The translations under genes and the position numbers were made by a program. From Pochonia chlamydosporia 170 (lineage: Eukaryota > Ascomycota > Sordariomycetes > Hypocreales > Clavicipitaceae): a stretch of DNA of 64,000 nucleotides. Each line of letters begins with the position of its first letter. Positions within the stretch are counted from its first letter, which is position 1. The stretch covers positions 310,001 through 374,000 of the forward strand of contig NW_019154047.1 of assembly GCF_001653235.2 (NCBI RefSeq). The letters run 5' to 3'. Below the pieces are notes generated by a model. That model was not told where the DNA came from. It did no database searches and saw nothing but the letters and a program-made list of their open reading frames with translations. This document shows positions 1 through 9,827 of the stretch, piece after piece.

Positions 1-327
1 ATGGAACGTGAAGAAGAGCTGAAGCGGAAAGGAGAGACTACGGAATTAGCAGACGAAGAAGAGCCAGCGCTGGTAGAAGAGAAACCACCAGCTTTAGAAG
101 TCAAGACAAGAGTCATTCTGAAGGCTCGCGACATCGCCGACGTCAAATTGACAGTGCGACGGACAACAACAGTTGAGACACTTATTACTGGTTTCCGCAC
201 GCAGCGGTCAATAGGGCCAGACAGAGATGTTCAGATTTGGTTTGATGGTGACCGACTAGAAGAGCATGCGACGATGGATGAGGCGGAGATTGACGATATG
301 GACACATTCGAGGTCCATGTCAAGTGA
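1..327 (+). CDS. C-terminal part of a protein with a SUMO-like (Rad60-SLD / ubiquitin-2) domain, 5' truncated by the window edge
   Basis: The frame is open from base 1 to a TGA after codon 108, so the true start probably lies upstream and the ATG at base 1 may be internal. An acidic/basic linker (residues 1-34) is followed by about 70 residues with a ubiquitin-like beta-grasp pattern: KTRVILKARDIADVKLTVRR, a helix, then a DVQIWFDGDRLEE strand-turn and a closing DTFEVHVK strand. This order and the terminal position fit the SUMO-like domain at the end of Rad60/Esc2/NIP45 proteins, which act in SUMO-dependent genome maintenance. Family assignment is by pattern only; another C-terminal ubiquitin-like protein is possible. 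No diglycine end is present, so it is not a conjugated modifier. Confidence 0.6.
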   Translation: MEREEELKRKGETTELADEEEPALVEEKPPALEVKTRVILKARDIADVKLTVRRTTTVETLITGFRTQRSIGPDRDVQIWFDGDRLEEHATMDEAEIDDMDTFEVHVK

Positions 328-2750
328 GTTGGGCTACAGGCATGGGGTGGTAGATAGTCACTAAACGGCGGTTGAGCGAACCATGGGAACTGCATATTAT
401 ACCAAGGCAGCGCAATAGTTTGCTGGCAATATAACTAGGTAACACGTTGACACTCTCAAGGGCCATTGGGCAGTACAATACAGCGTTATATCTATCCAGG
501 AACCCGCGTTTGTGCATTGAAAGAGTCATATCCTTGCATCAGACCGTCGCGGCCAAAGAATTGCGAATAGGGGATTCGCACCCATTTTGTGAGCGAGGGG
601 CCCGCAAGCATGAAAAGAACCGAACATATCGAACATATTTGACGACCCCGCCGAGTGTCATTTGGCGTCTAGCCCAATTGGATACGTTTGTTGTGGTATC
701 ATGAGCGACTCTCCATGTGGCCTCCGGAGTTTGGCCCACTGGATGCTGGGTTTCGTACGGTGTCCCTGCCATGCGGTGGCTTGGTTCATCTGTTGATGCA
801 GCCCCACGGGAGGTCGAGGTAGAGTCGACCAGTTCTCGTGGGCTAGGCAAGATGGCCACATTAACTGGTCCAAGAGCGCGCCCACCTGTAGTTGCCTTCA
901 CGGAGAGTAACTCACTGTTCTCAGCCAGCCTGTGACCCAACGATCGAGTCAGTCATATTAAGCTAAAATATTCTGGAAGATCGAGTGAACAGAAGGGAAC
1001 GAGACAAGCCAGGATCCGCATAAAAGCCCATATGGTCAAATCAAGCTTTATACCTTTGTCTTTGCTATCCTTATTTGAATGTTTGGCACCCAGCGCAGAC
1101 ACAGGTTCTTAAATGAGCAGAGAGAAGAATCTCGGCATTGCGGGTAGTCCATCGCGGGGGATAATGCCACAAAGATTCCCTGGTTGGAGGAGGCCACATA
1201 TAGATCTGGCCAACGCTCGTACTTGAGGTCTCTTCAACACTAGTATGGTGTCAAATGAGAGGGGGCAGAGTGTGAAAATGTCCCTGGAGTGCCGTGGTTA
1301 ACTGGTTGAGAGTCGCCGAGCGGCTGATTAGTACTGCCTTACAGGTGGAAGCCAGAGCATGGCGGATCATGTCTCAGGCAGGCTGAGCCAGCTCGGCCAT
1401 TGAGAATCGCTGCAGAGGGGGAGAGAGACTCTCTCGCCGGTGCGGAGCTGACTTGCACTTTGTCAAGGATGGATGCTGCCAGTGATAATGTTTGCTGGTC
1501 AAATTGCATTATGGCCATATCAGGCTCGTTGGATGGAAAAGGTTGTACGGTTGGGGTACCCCAGGTGGCCCCTGTAAAATCCTCTCTCCATTGCCGGGGG
1601 GTGGGCTGTCAAAGTGAAATTGTTCATCTCGCTTCGCAGAACCACAACTGCCGAAGCAAGTATCCTCAATACCATTTCGAAGTGACTATTTGAGTAGATT
1701 GGTGCCGGCACATGTTTCTTTTTCAAAGAGCGCCGTAGTGTGTGCCACGGCAAACCCGATATCTGCGACGGCAACAAGTACTGCGTCCGTGACCTGTCGA
1801 GAATGGCAGTTCAGTAGGCGCAGAATTCGCACGGCATCTTGCTGAGCCATCTCAACGACACCTGGAGTACCCTGACTGTGGTCGCGACGTATGTCGTTTG
1901 AGCAGTTTCTCTGTTGCAGGAACTTGTTGTAATTGGTCAACAGCCCCCAATGTGAGATGCCTAGTAATAAAGTCCGAATCAAACCTGCACCTTCACATGC
2001 TCGTCGAAACCATTTTTCGAAATGTCGAGGTGTTGTAGGTTCATTCCTATGTCACATCACGACGAATGCTTAGCTGTCCGCGTGCATCCACTGTGGCGGC
2101 AACAAGAGTGCCATTTGACAATGTCTTACATCTGCTAGGCCAGCATTTTGGGCTCACACTGCCCCGGAACTGCCTTTTATGGCTTCAGTTACGTTGTCTG
2201 CGTCATGAAGCCATGATACCTGACAGACTTACTGTCAGGGTTGACGGCATGCGGATCAAGGCTTCCGTTGCGTTCCATACTGCAGTATCCTCTGATAGTT
2301 ACGTTTATTAACATTATTAGTTCAACGATGGACAAGGTCTTGGGCAATGACCAGTTTGCGTGGTCGACATCTTTCCCGGGTCAAAACTGTCAGGACGTGA
2401 CGGGTATGGGTTGACAGCAACCCCATGCCCATGCAATCGTATCACTAGGTGTCTGTTACACCAATAATTACGTCATCAACCCAGACGCAGTGAAATTGAA
2501 TAAATAAGCCAGGCCATTTCCAGCAACCGACCGGTCCTTAACTGAGAATATTAAGCAGAATCCCAAGCCCTCTCCACGTCGGCGAGAAGCTTCAGCGCTG
2601 AAGAGGCACACAATTCCCTCCCACGCATGAGAGCTTTTCGTACGAATTGTCTGAAGGTTTGACTTGGCTGAAGTCTGATTCCGACTTTGACGACCTGGCG
2701 GGCGTTTCGTCTCCTAACCCAGCGCCAAAAAATCTTCGAGAATACACACC
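328..2750. other. intergenic stretch without recognisable gene
   Basis: Only short ORFs on both strands, with no family motif seen. The base before the chromodomain ATG gives a good start context, so the last few hundred bases probably hold its promoter. Nothing else can be supported. Confidence 0.4.
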
Positions 2751-3479
2751 ATGGCCCGTGTGGTCGACTATTACCCCTGCAGTGACGACGATCTTGGGAA
2801 CATTGGGAACAGGAGGGCCACAAATTCGAGAGTAACGCCGGCACCTGAGAAGACCATATTGTTTCCTAAGACGAATGGCCTTGTCCCCAAAGTGAAAGCG
2901 ACTCCCTCAAACCGACGCATTCGCCGCCTTAACGCTGCAAAATTTGCCCCAGAGAATCCGCTGTTCAAATCATGGACCGGGGACAATAACAGCCCCTTAG
3001 AAGCATCTACCAAAAAGTCAGCTTCTCTGTTGGGACGGCGAACTGTCTCAAGGCCCAATACAGAAGAGTGTGGTGACGATGCTGAGTTGAACACTCCCTG
3101 CTCACCAACCACCTTGCCGGTTCCTAAGTCCAACAACGGTGTCCAGGGACATATGGTCCATCCATGCGATCCGACAGTGGCGTTGACGGATCAAACCGAA
3201 GACCAACTGACGGGTAACTTACGCGAAGCTGAGGCGCATGATAGCGCGGCCATGCGCTGCGAGTTAGTGGAGGACTCGCAACAGCAGGACGCTATCGAAG
3301 ATAAGGGTACCTATATAGTTGAACGAATCATAAGGCACAAAGGCAACGGGGGAAGGCGCAGATACTTTGTCAAATGGCAAAATTATGCTGCAGACGAGAA
3401 TTCATGGGTGACTCATAAGGATTTTGTGGATAAGACTTTCCCTCGGCAGTACGACGAACAATGTAGACGTAGACAGTAG
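2751..3479 (+). CDS. chromodomain protein, 242 aa
   Basis: Single-exon ORF. The start is chosen because CACCATGGCC is a strong initiation context and the N-terminus (MARVVDYYPCSDDDL) has the look of a conserved acidic motif. Residues 1-180 are low-complexity and basic/polar, probably disordered. Residues about 188-236 form a chromodomain: TYIVERIIRHK, then the hallmark YFVKWQNYAADENSW, then a C-terminal helix. The aromatic-cage positions Y, W and W are present (YIVE, VKW, NSW). Chromodomains bind methylated histone tails, so a nuclear chromatin reader is likely. The domain is last and alone, unlike HP1, which has a chromoshadow domain. Chromodomains also occur on Ty3/gypsy integrases, but no integrase core precedes it here. 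The partner and target are unknown. Confidence 0.65.
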   Translation: MARVVDYYPCSDDDLGNIGNRRATNSRVTPAPEKTILFPKTNGLVPKVKATPSNRRIRRLNAAKFAPENPLFKSWTGDNNSPLEASTKKSASLLGRRTVSRPNTEECGDDAELNTPCSPTTLPVPKSNNGVQGHMVHPCDPTVALTDQTEDQLTGNLREAEAHDSAAMRCELVEDSQQQDAIEDKGTYIVERIIRHKGNGGRRRYFVKWQNYAADENSWVTHKDFVDKTFPRQYDEQCRRRQ

Positions 3480-4343
3480 TCTATTGTGGCTTGAATACTG
3501 GGAAGCGCTCACTGGTGACTGCAAAAGAAAGGATAGGTCAATTGCGGGGGAGAGGGGCGAATTAGTAGTACATTAGTAGTGTAGAACTGCGTTTGTGGAT
3601 GCCGACAAGGCTAATGGCGTAGACATGTAAACTGTTTAGACGTTCGTCGCTCACTACTGTTCATGCGGGGGCCCTTGTGTTAAAAGAGATTGATGCGGGG
3701 TGAGAATCACAGGCACCTGCAGATCTGTAAACTTTACTTGCTGTGTAAGAACGGCCACAGCATATTGTCTTGCCTTATATGTCCAGCGGAAGTACTCACA
3801 TCGCTCTGGCTTGACTTGTACTGTACAATGTCATGTACGGCGTTCGTTCCTTGCAGCCATATTGACTCTTTCACGCAGTTGGGGCTAAAATTGCCAGTCA
3901 CCTCCAAGCAGCGAAACTATCTCTATGGTGCAAAATCAAGGAAGAGAGAGGACATTGAAAGGATAGCCAAGGGTTTGACAACTGTAGAAGCCACGGAAGT
4001 CGTGGAATATCCGTGCCAAATGCATTGCTCTTCTGGCGGTGGCACAATTCAGTGACAGCGCATATTTAGGCTGGCTGATTGGCCATTTCAGGAGTCTTGT
4101 CGCCAGCCGCGTTGTGGAACAGCCAATCAAAATGCACATAGCGTTGCCTTTAGCGCTCTTCTCGTTAAGGGATGTTGGAGCCTCAGTCAGTGGGGAAGGG
4201 ACCGCAAATTGGGATATCATCATCAGAGCCGTCAAAAACTCTACACGAAACTGATGACACTGGCGAGCAGCGAGTCTCCTATTTCGACTACAAAAAATAC
4301 ACCTCCACTTGGCGTAAAGCAGAGCTAGCGACCCAATCTCAAC
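3480..4343. other. intergenic stretch, no gene seen
   Basis: Short overlapping ORFs in both directions without recognisable motifs. It may hold the terminator of the chromodomain gene and the promoter of the small gene at 4344. Confidence 0.35.
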
Positions 4344-4688
4344 ATGTCGATGGTTTCCGATCGCGAAATAGCAGCAGATGAATCGGACCCGACATTGCGC
4401 CCAACCCATCGTCTGAAAGATATCAAAGCTGGCGATGACAGCGTACAACTCTTGGTATCCACGAAGGATCACCTTTACGATTCAGAGAATGTGGAAGCTG
4501 GAGCGAGTTCTTGGCAAGTAATTGGCGCTTGGGACGAGTCATCAGTTCCAGAGCTCTCGAAGTTTCTCAGCACCCGTCAGACGGCCGGAAATCGAGATCA
4601 TACTGGGAGTGCTACATTTGGGGCAAGGTATGGGAGTGGATTTAAGCTGGGGGCACAGAGTTCAAACAATGAATCGAGCAATAAATAA
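4344..4688 (+). CDS. small protein (114 aa) carrying the shared STAND-associated module
   Basis: Single-exon ORF with start context CAACATGTCG. Residues 22-78 (about 4407-4580) align by eye with the C-terminal tail of the phosphorylase-like protein at 4729 and with residues about 305-365 of the PigL_N protein at 7070. Shared positions are an H/Y-R-[LI] start, AGDDSVQ, a hydrophobic strand (LLVST), a spacer of about 18 residues, then a strand ending IG or FG followed by an acidic helix (here QVIGAWDESSVPELSKFL). The tail is rich in G, F and S (TGSATFGARYGSGFKLG). I infer a stand-alone adaptor or decoy that pairs with the neighbouring proteins. No catalytic motif is seen. It may instead be a broken relic of a longer gene, because no conserved N-terminal domain precedes it. 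Confidence 0.5.
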   Translation: MSMVSDREIAADESDPTLRPTHRLKDIKAGDDSVQLLVSTKDHLYDSENVEAGASSWQVIGAWDESSVPELSKFLSTRQTAGNRDHTGSATFGARYGSGFKLGAQSSNNESSNK

Positions 4689-4728
4689 ATGCTACTAAGA
4701 AAGATGGCAGCAATGATCGCGCGAGGTC

Positions 4729-6147
4729 TCAAATGGTCGCCGAACCGCCGGCTGAGCTCGTGATGGTTTCCTCTGCCGCCTCCTCGCTGGCAGCAACATT
4801 TCTCCTGTCCAAGAATTTGAGAGCATCCTGCAACGATACGTCTCCAAAGAGCTGCAGCCCTCTGTTACGCACAGTTGCCTTCTCCACACGTAACGGGGTG
4901 CCATTTGACAGAATCATCTGGTTCGCATCATCGCCTGCTTTGACACCTCGGATTCTATGAACTTTTTGCGATGCAGGTTGAGCTGTACGTCCACCTGAAG
5001 AGTTATTGCTAGAACGACGTGCAGTGGTGTGTTGTGTTTTCTGCATTGCTCCCTCGGCTTTTGCTTCCGACTCCTCTGTCAACGGTATGGTTGAAAGGAG
5101 TTCTTTGGCGTATGCCGCCGCCGTAGCGGCAGCGTAGGATTGCCACTGATCATTTTTATGCGAGTCTGCATAATCCTAAATTCCGCGAATAACGATGCTT
5201 GAGCAGCTTTCCATTAACCCCGCCGCCTCCATTTCAAAACAGATAACCCCAAGTTCCTTAGTCAATAGATCCCTTGCTTTCGCGTCCCTCATAACTTGAT
5301 TCGCAGAGGCTATGGTTCCGTAGTGGACGATTGGGCCTCTATTGCTGCGTGCTTCCCGCCGTAAGAGTCTTGACTTGTTGCAGAGACTACAGTTCTCCGT
5401 CAAATTAGCTATATGTTCGTGGCTGCTGTCAAACAGCAGATCCAAATCGGCACCGGGATCGGCAAATCTCGCACTACGCGGATTGGGCTCCATCAGTTGA
5501 TCGACGTATTTGGATATTTGGCTTGGGGATATTTTGTGCTTTGCTTGTAATGCAGTGACGGCTGTCATGAGGCCCTGGGACGGTGTGCGAGGAAGACCGA
5601 CCCGGTGCAACTGACCATTCCTCACAATCTTTCCAAGGTCAATCTGAAGAACTTTAGTACTGACAACAACATCACCGAGCCTTATGTCAACTTCCCCTGG
5701 GGCGCCGCCACCAGTACCAACCAGCAGCCAAAAGTGTATCGACGCAAATGTTCGTCGCATGTTCGTCGCCACAACCGCCGCGTTGTTTGTCCCATAACTC
5801 TGTGCAGGGAGGCACGCCAGGACAACATGGTGTTCGACAATCGTACCTAGAGTGTAGGTGTTGGTATCACTGCGGGGTTGATAACAACGCTCATGAATGT
5901 CGTCCAACATGCCCTCAGCTGCGGCTAACTCGTCGGGCAGCGCACAAATCCAACCGATGTGATACTTGTCGTGAGGGATAAAGGTGGTATCGTGATGCTG
6001 TTCATCTTGTCCGTGCTTTCTGCCATCTTTGTCTCGCTTCTGTCTTTTGTGATCGTTCGTCTTGGGGCATGGTGCGTCATTGTCACTGCAAGTTCTCTCG
6101 AAGTCTCGTTGGCCCCTCGCTCTTTTCGTCTCTGTCCTTTTGTCCAT
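4729..6147 (-). pseudogene. PNP_UDP_1 (nucleoside phosphorylase-fold) STAND-type N-terminal domain plus shared module, with one in-frame TAG
   Basis: From an ATG at 6147 (an upstream in-frame ATG exists at 6204) the frame runs to TAG at 5173-5175 and stays open to 4729. About 60 basic residues precede the domain, which begins HIGWICALPDELAAAEGMLD and continues with NTYTLGTI, VLACLPAQSYGTNNAA, VGTGGGAPG, IRLGDVVVS, VHYGTIASANQVM and CFEMEAAGLM. These are the motifs of the phosphorylase-fold domain found at the N-terminus of fungal NLR-like proteins. The stop falls inside the normally continuous motif RGI-x-DYADSHKN, and the expected QWQSYAAATAAAYAKELL follows in the same frame. No NACHT or repeats come next; the tail is the module shared with the neighbours (about 4795-4959). 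A spliced route around the TAG was sought and not found. It may be a recent nonsense mutation or a sequencing error. Confidence 0.7.
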
Positions 6148-7069
6148 GTGTCTCCAGCATTGATCCAATGATGCTGTAGCAAAACATGCCCTTACAAGAA
6201 CCAAGACATTGACTTCGTATATTTTTTATGAGGGTGACAATTCCTTGTCTCTTGTTGGGTTGACGATGAAGCATTTGTAGCACCGAAATACGTGATAGTA
6301 TATTGGGTAGCTTGCCAGGTCGAACAGCTGCTTATGTCTACGACCAGCCTGTGACCACTCACTGCACCAGTTGGGCCACAACAATCCCGCACGATGATTT
6401 GGCGAGCACCTGCACACCAAGGGGTCTGCCCGTCATGTGGAGGATCAAGATGCATGATTGGGCTACGACATTCCAAATAGCTTGTAAGAGGAGTCTACCT
6501 ACTATACACTGCGCAAATTGCCACCCATTGAGCGCTTCATGAAACAGATCTATGCCATGTCTGGGAGGTTGGAACCTCGAAATATGATGTCGGGTCCTCA
6601 TTGGCGTCAGCGACACAGCTTACGTCAACTTATTTCCGTGCCAGCTATGTGGTCCAACCGGGCGGCTATGGGTGGTATGTGATTGGCGGTTGTCAGTACT
6701 AGGGCAAAAATGACAGCAGCCAAAGCTTGTGCTTCCCCGCCACCAGATCTTAAATCCTCTTTAGATTCTCTCGCCAACAGCAATTCTCCGTTTCATTCGC
6801 CACTGCTTTGCGACGAGGTATATGATTTCCTGCGTATTATGAACCTCAATACCTACCTTTAACCTCGGACTTAGACCAATGCAGAAGGGTAAAATGCTGC
6901 TGCGTTGGGACCAAAAGAATTTCGATCATTTGGGGTTAATCGCAGTTCCCTGTTTGGTGGTAGATTGAAGATTGGTCGTACCCGAAGACGTAACCACACT
7001 CTTCCTGCCAGAAGCTACTTCCGTTTGCTTTTGCCGGTACCGAGCGAGTACTCGCAGCGACGGTCAAGA
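6148..7069. other. intergenic region between divergent STAND-domain genes
   Basis: Separates the minus-strand phosphorylase-like gene from the plus-strand PigL_N gene, so it should contain both promoters. ORFs here are short and unrecognised. No operator-like repeat is evident. Confidence 0.4.
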
Positions 7070-8404
7070 ATGGCAGATCCTTTGAGCATTAGCGCCTCAG
7101 TGCTTGCGGTCCTCACAGCCGCCATTCAGTCGACGAAGTCGCTCTATGAGGCTGTGAAACGTTTCAAGGATCGCAACAAAACTTTACGCAGGCTTCAGGA
7201 TGAGCTTGAGGATCTTGGGAATATTCTGAACTCACTGAAAGAAGCAATTGACGCTGAAGCGTCGGTGATGGCGCTTCTTCAAGGTCCTCTTGACCGATGC
7301 AGCCAGGTGTGTCGCGAGTTCGAGCAGCAGATGAAGGTATTCACTGGAAAATCGAAGACAGGCTTCCGAGATTGGACTAAAATGGAGTTTATGAGAGGCG
7401 ATATCAATGATTTTATAGACACTATTTCGGGGTATAAGTCAACGATCTCAGTCGGCTTGGGCACAATTACCATGTCAGTCACATTTTCTTGTGTCCTCTT
7501 GACTCTGCTGACAACTTTGTAATTAAGGCATACATCTAAAGTCTCCCACCAAGTTCTTCAACAGTATAACGAGATGATACATGATACAGCATATAATCTT
7601 GAGCTACATCTGCAGCGAATAGACGAGAAAATGGCCGAGCTTACAGTCGAGGATACGAGTACGACAGGTGTGACAGTTGATCTGAATGACGAGAGGGAAG
7701 TGACCCAACAGTGCCTTCGTATTTGTGAAGATGCGAGGACTTTCATCGAAAATTTGACAAATCGGGAATCGACTCTACTGCATGACGCACCCCCGGCCGC
7801 AAGTGATGATGGCCAAAGCTGCTTTGAAGCACAATTGTTAACACGCCAGGCTCTGGATGACAATCGAGACCGCCTCGCAGCGATCAGTGGCCGTCTTCAG
7901 GAACGTCTTCAGAGCCTACTCTTGGATGATGGTCCTCAAAGAGACGAGGAGAGATTGAAGTTACAGGAAGACATCAACATTTCGAAGCAGTGTCTCGAGG
8001 TGTGCAAAGTAGCTAAAGAAGTTTCCCACCAGAAGATTTACAGAATTGGGGAAGTCGTTGCCGATGGTGACAGCGATCAAGTGGTGGTGACGACCTTGGC
8101 GGATCTGTTCGACGTTAAGAAAGCCTTGTCTAAAGGCAACTCGGTGCAGCTGATTGGCTCAATGACAGATGAAACTCTTCAGCACATGGCTGAGAAGCGT
8201 TATAATAGTCGGTTTGGAGCGTTAGTCATCGATTCTGTTCGTTCTCGAGCCGACCCGTCTTCTGGCCTCGATACTCACAAAAGTAAGCAAAGTTATCCTC
8301 CTCAGCCAAGGAATGACGAGCAGCCAACCGGGTCGGAAGCGAGACGTAGTCGGCCATCTCCCAACGAGATGAGAAAACGCTTGGCGGATGACGGCAGGAA
8401 ATGA
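7070..8404 (+). CDS. PigL_N-type fungal STAND N-terminal domain protein, two exons, 426 aa
   Basis: ATG at 7070 in context AAGAATGGC. Exon 1 is 7070-7473 and exon 2 is 7528-8404, with a 54-nt intron (GTCAGT ... CTGAC ... AAG) that joins ATM to HTSKV in frame. The start MADPLSISASVLAVLTAA is the signature of the fungal helical STAND N-terminal domain (PigL_N / Helo-like group). Long amphipathic helices follow to about residue 300 (for example KRFKDRNKTLRRLQDELEDL). Residues about 305-365 (8036-8218) are the shared module with GDSDQVVVTTLADLFDVKKA and VQLIGSMTDETL. The last 60 residues are polar. Proteins of this type usually continue into NACHT or other domains; here the ORF ends. I infer a signalling or membrane-targeting module of an incompatibility or defence pathway acting with its neighbours. 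Confidence 0.75.
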
Positions 8405-9827
8405 GGAGGAAATCTACTTGCGAAGAGGATTTGACAGCGCGGATACTAAACAATTTAAGACTCATTATTTTATGTGTTGCCTCGCGGTCCGTCGCTCGTG
8501 CGGTCTGCAAGCGGTCGCAGTCGTAGATACTTATACCCGAAACATGGTGTTGGAACGATGTCTCAGTAGCGTTGGTGTGAACCTAAGAGCCGATGCATTT
8601 TCACTGTGGCAGCTTTATGGATTTGGTGATTCAGTGGATTGGCTCGTCGGTTACCGACAAATAATTTCGCGAGGCCTTCAGCTTTTTTGGTACCGAGCAT
8701 AAAATGACAATAGATGGATCATGCGACAATATGTGCAAGGACGTTTGCGTTTTATATCACGGATTTCTTCCCTCATCAACAGAGTGATTGCCGTGCCCAC
8801 CGACCCGCTCAGCATGTGTGGGAAGCTTTGGATCTTCGCATAAGGCCCTCTGATACTCATATCTACGTTCTAAAACGAGTGGTGAGCTCTCGGTGGCGCT
8901 TGACACAGTTTGAAGCCCAGTTGACTCCACTGGAGCCGCGTCGCCATCCGCAAGAAACCATTCTCCATATCCTCCACGCCACTTGAGCCGGGGAGGAAAA
9001 GATCGCGAACTCAGATCGAGGATAGTGTGAATAATTGTGAATTCCTCTAGATTTGTAAGTTTTTCGGGGATTAGGCATAGTATCGTATCGCGCGTTGATT
9101 CCCGTAGTGCCAGTGCTCAGCGTACTATAGGACACCATGCAGATCCTTGCTGTAGCTCGAATGCTTAGTTTGGGAGTATTCTGGATAGCTTTAATAGCTA
9201 AGACTATTTCGACCTCTTTGATTGATGAATCCATAATATTTGGTGGAGAAATACGATGTTGAAGGAGGACAGGTCCATTTACCTAGTGAAAAGTCCAGGC
9301 TGCTTGTGGAGTACGTTATGCACGTCTTCAATATTGAACATCTCAATACGAGGTCGTATTGAGTACTGAGTATTGAATGCAGTACTGGTCTGCACACAGC
9401 CTACTCTCGTCGCATCTTAGAGTCGAAAGAGCATCTCGCTCGACTTCAGACCGCCGTTGTCTAGACAGGAACGCGGTACCGACTCGAAAGCATTCCCAGA
9501 TCACTTTTCCTCTCCACCGCCGTCATGCTGTGCCGGAGAGACGCCACCGAAACCAATGAAATTACCGGGGTTGGTCTCATAGCGAGCTTATATTCTCGAG
9601 CTGTGGACTTTAAGACAAAAGGCCACGAAAGAGAACACTCTATGCTGCAAATAGCTAATCACAGCTCAAAGAGCTATGTATGGAGGCCCAATACGTCTAG
9701 CTCGTGTCGTCGTCCTCATCAGACAATAGAACTTCGGATTTCATGCTTCCCCACCTGCGAACCATCGATTCCCTATGTGGAGATTGTTAGAGCAACAAGA
9801 CTACGCAGAGAAGCAAATGCACCTGAC
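8405..9827. other. gene-free stretch
   Basis: Only short ORFs on both strands, none with a recognisable domain. One short perfect palindrome is listed separately. Confidence 0.35.
9343..9362. repeat. short perfect inverted repeat (9-bp arms, GG loop)
   Basis: TCAATACGA-GG-TCGTATTGA. It stands in otherwise unremarkable sequence and could be a binding site or chance. No gene start is close. Confidence 0.4.
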
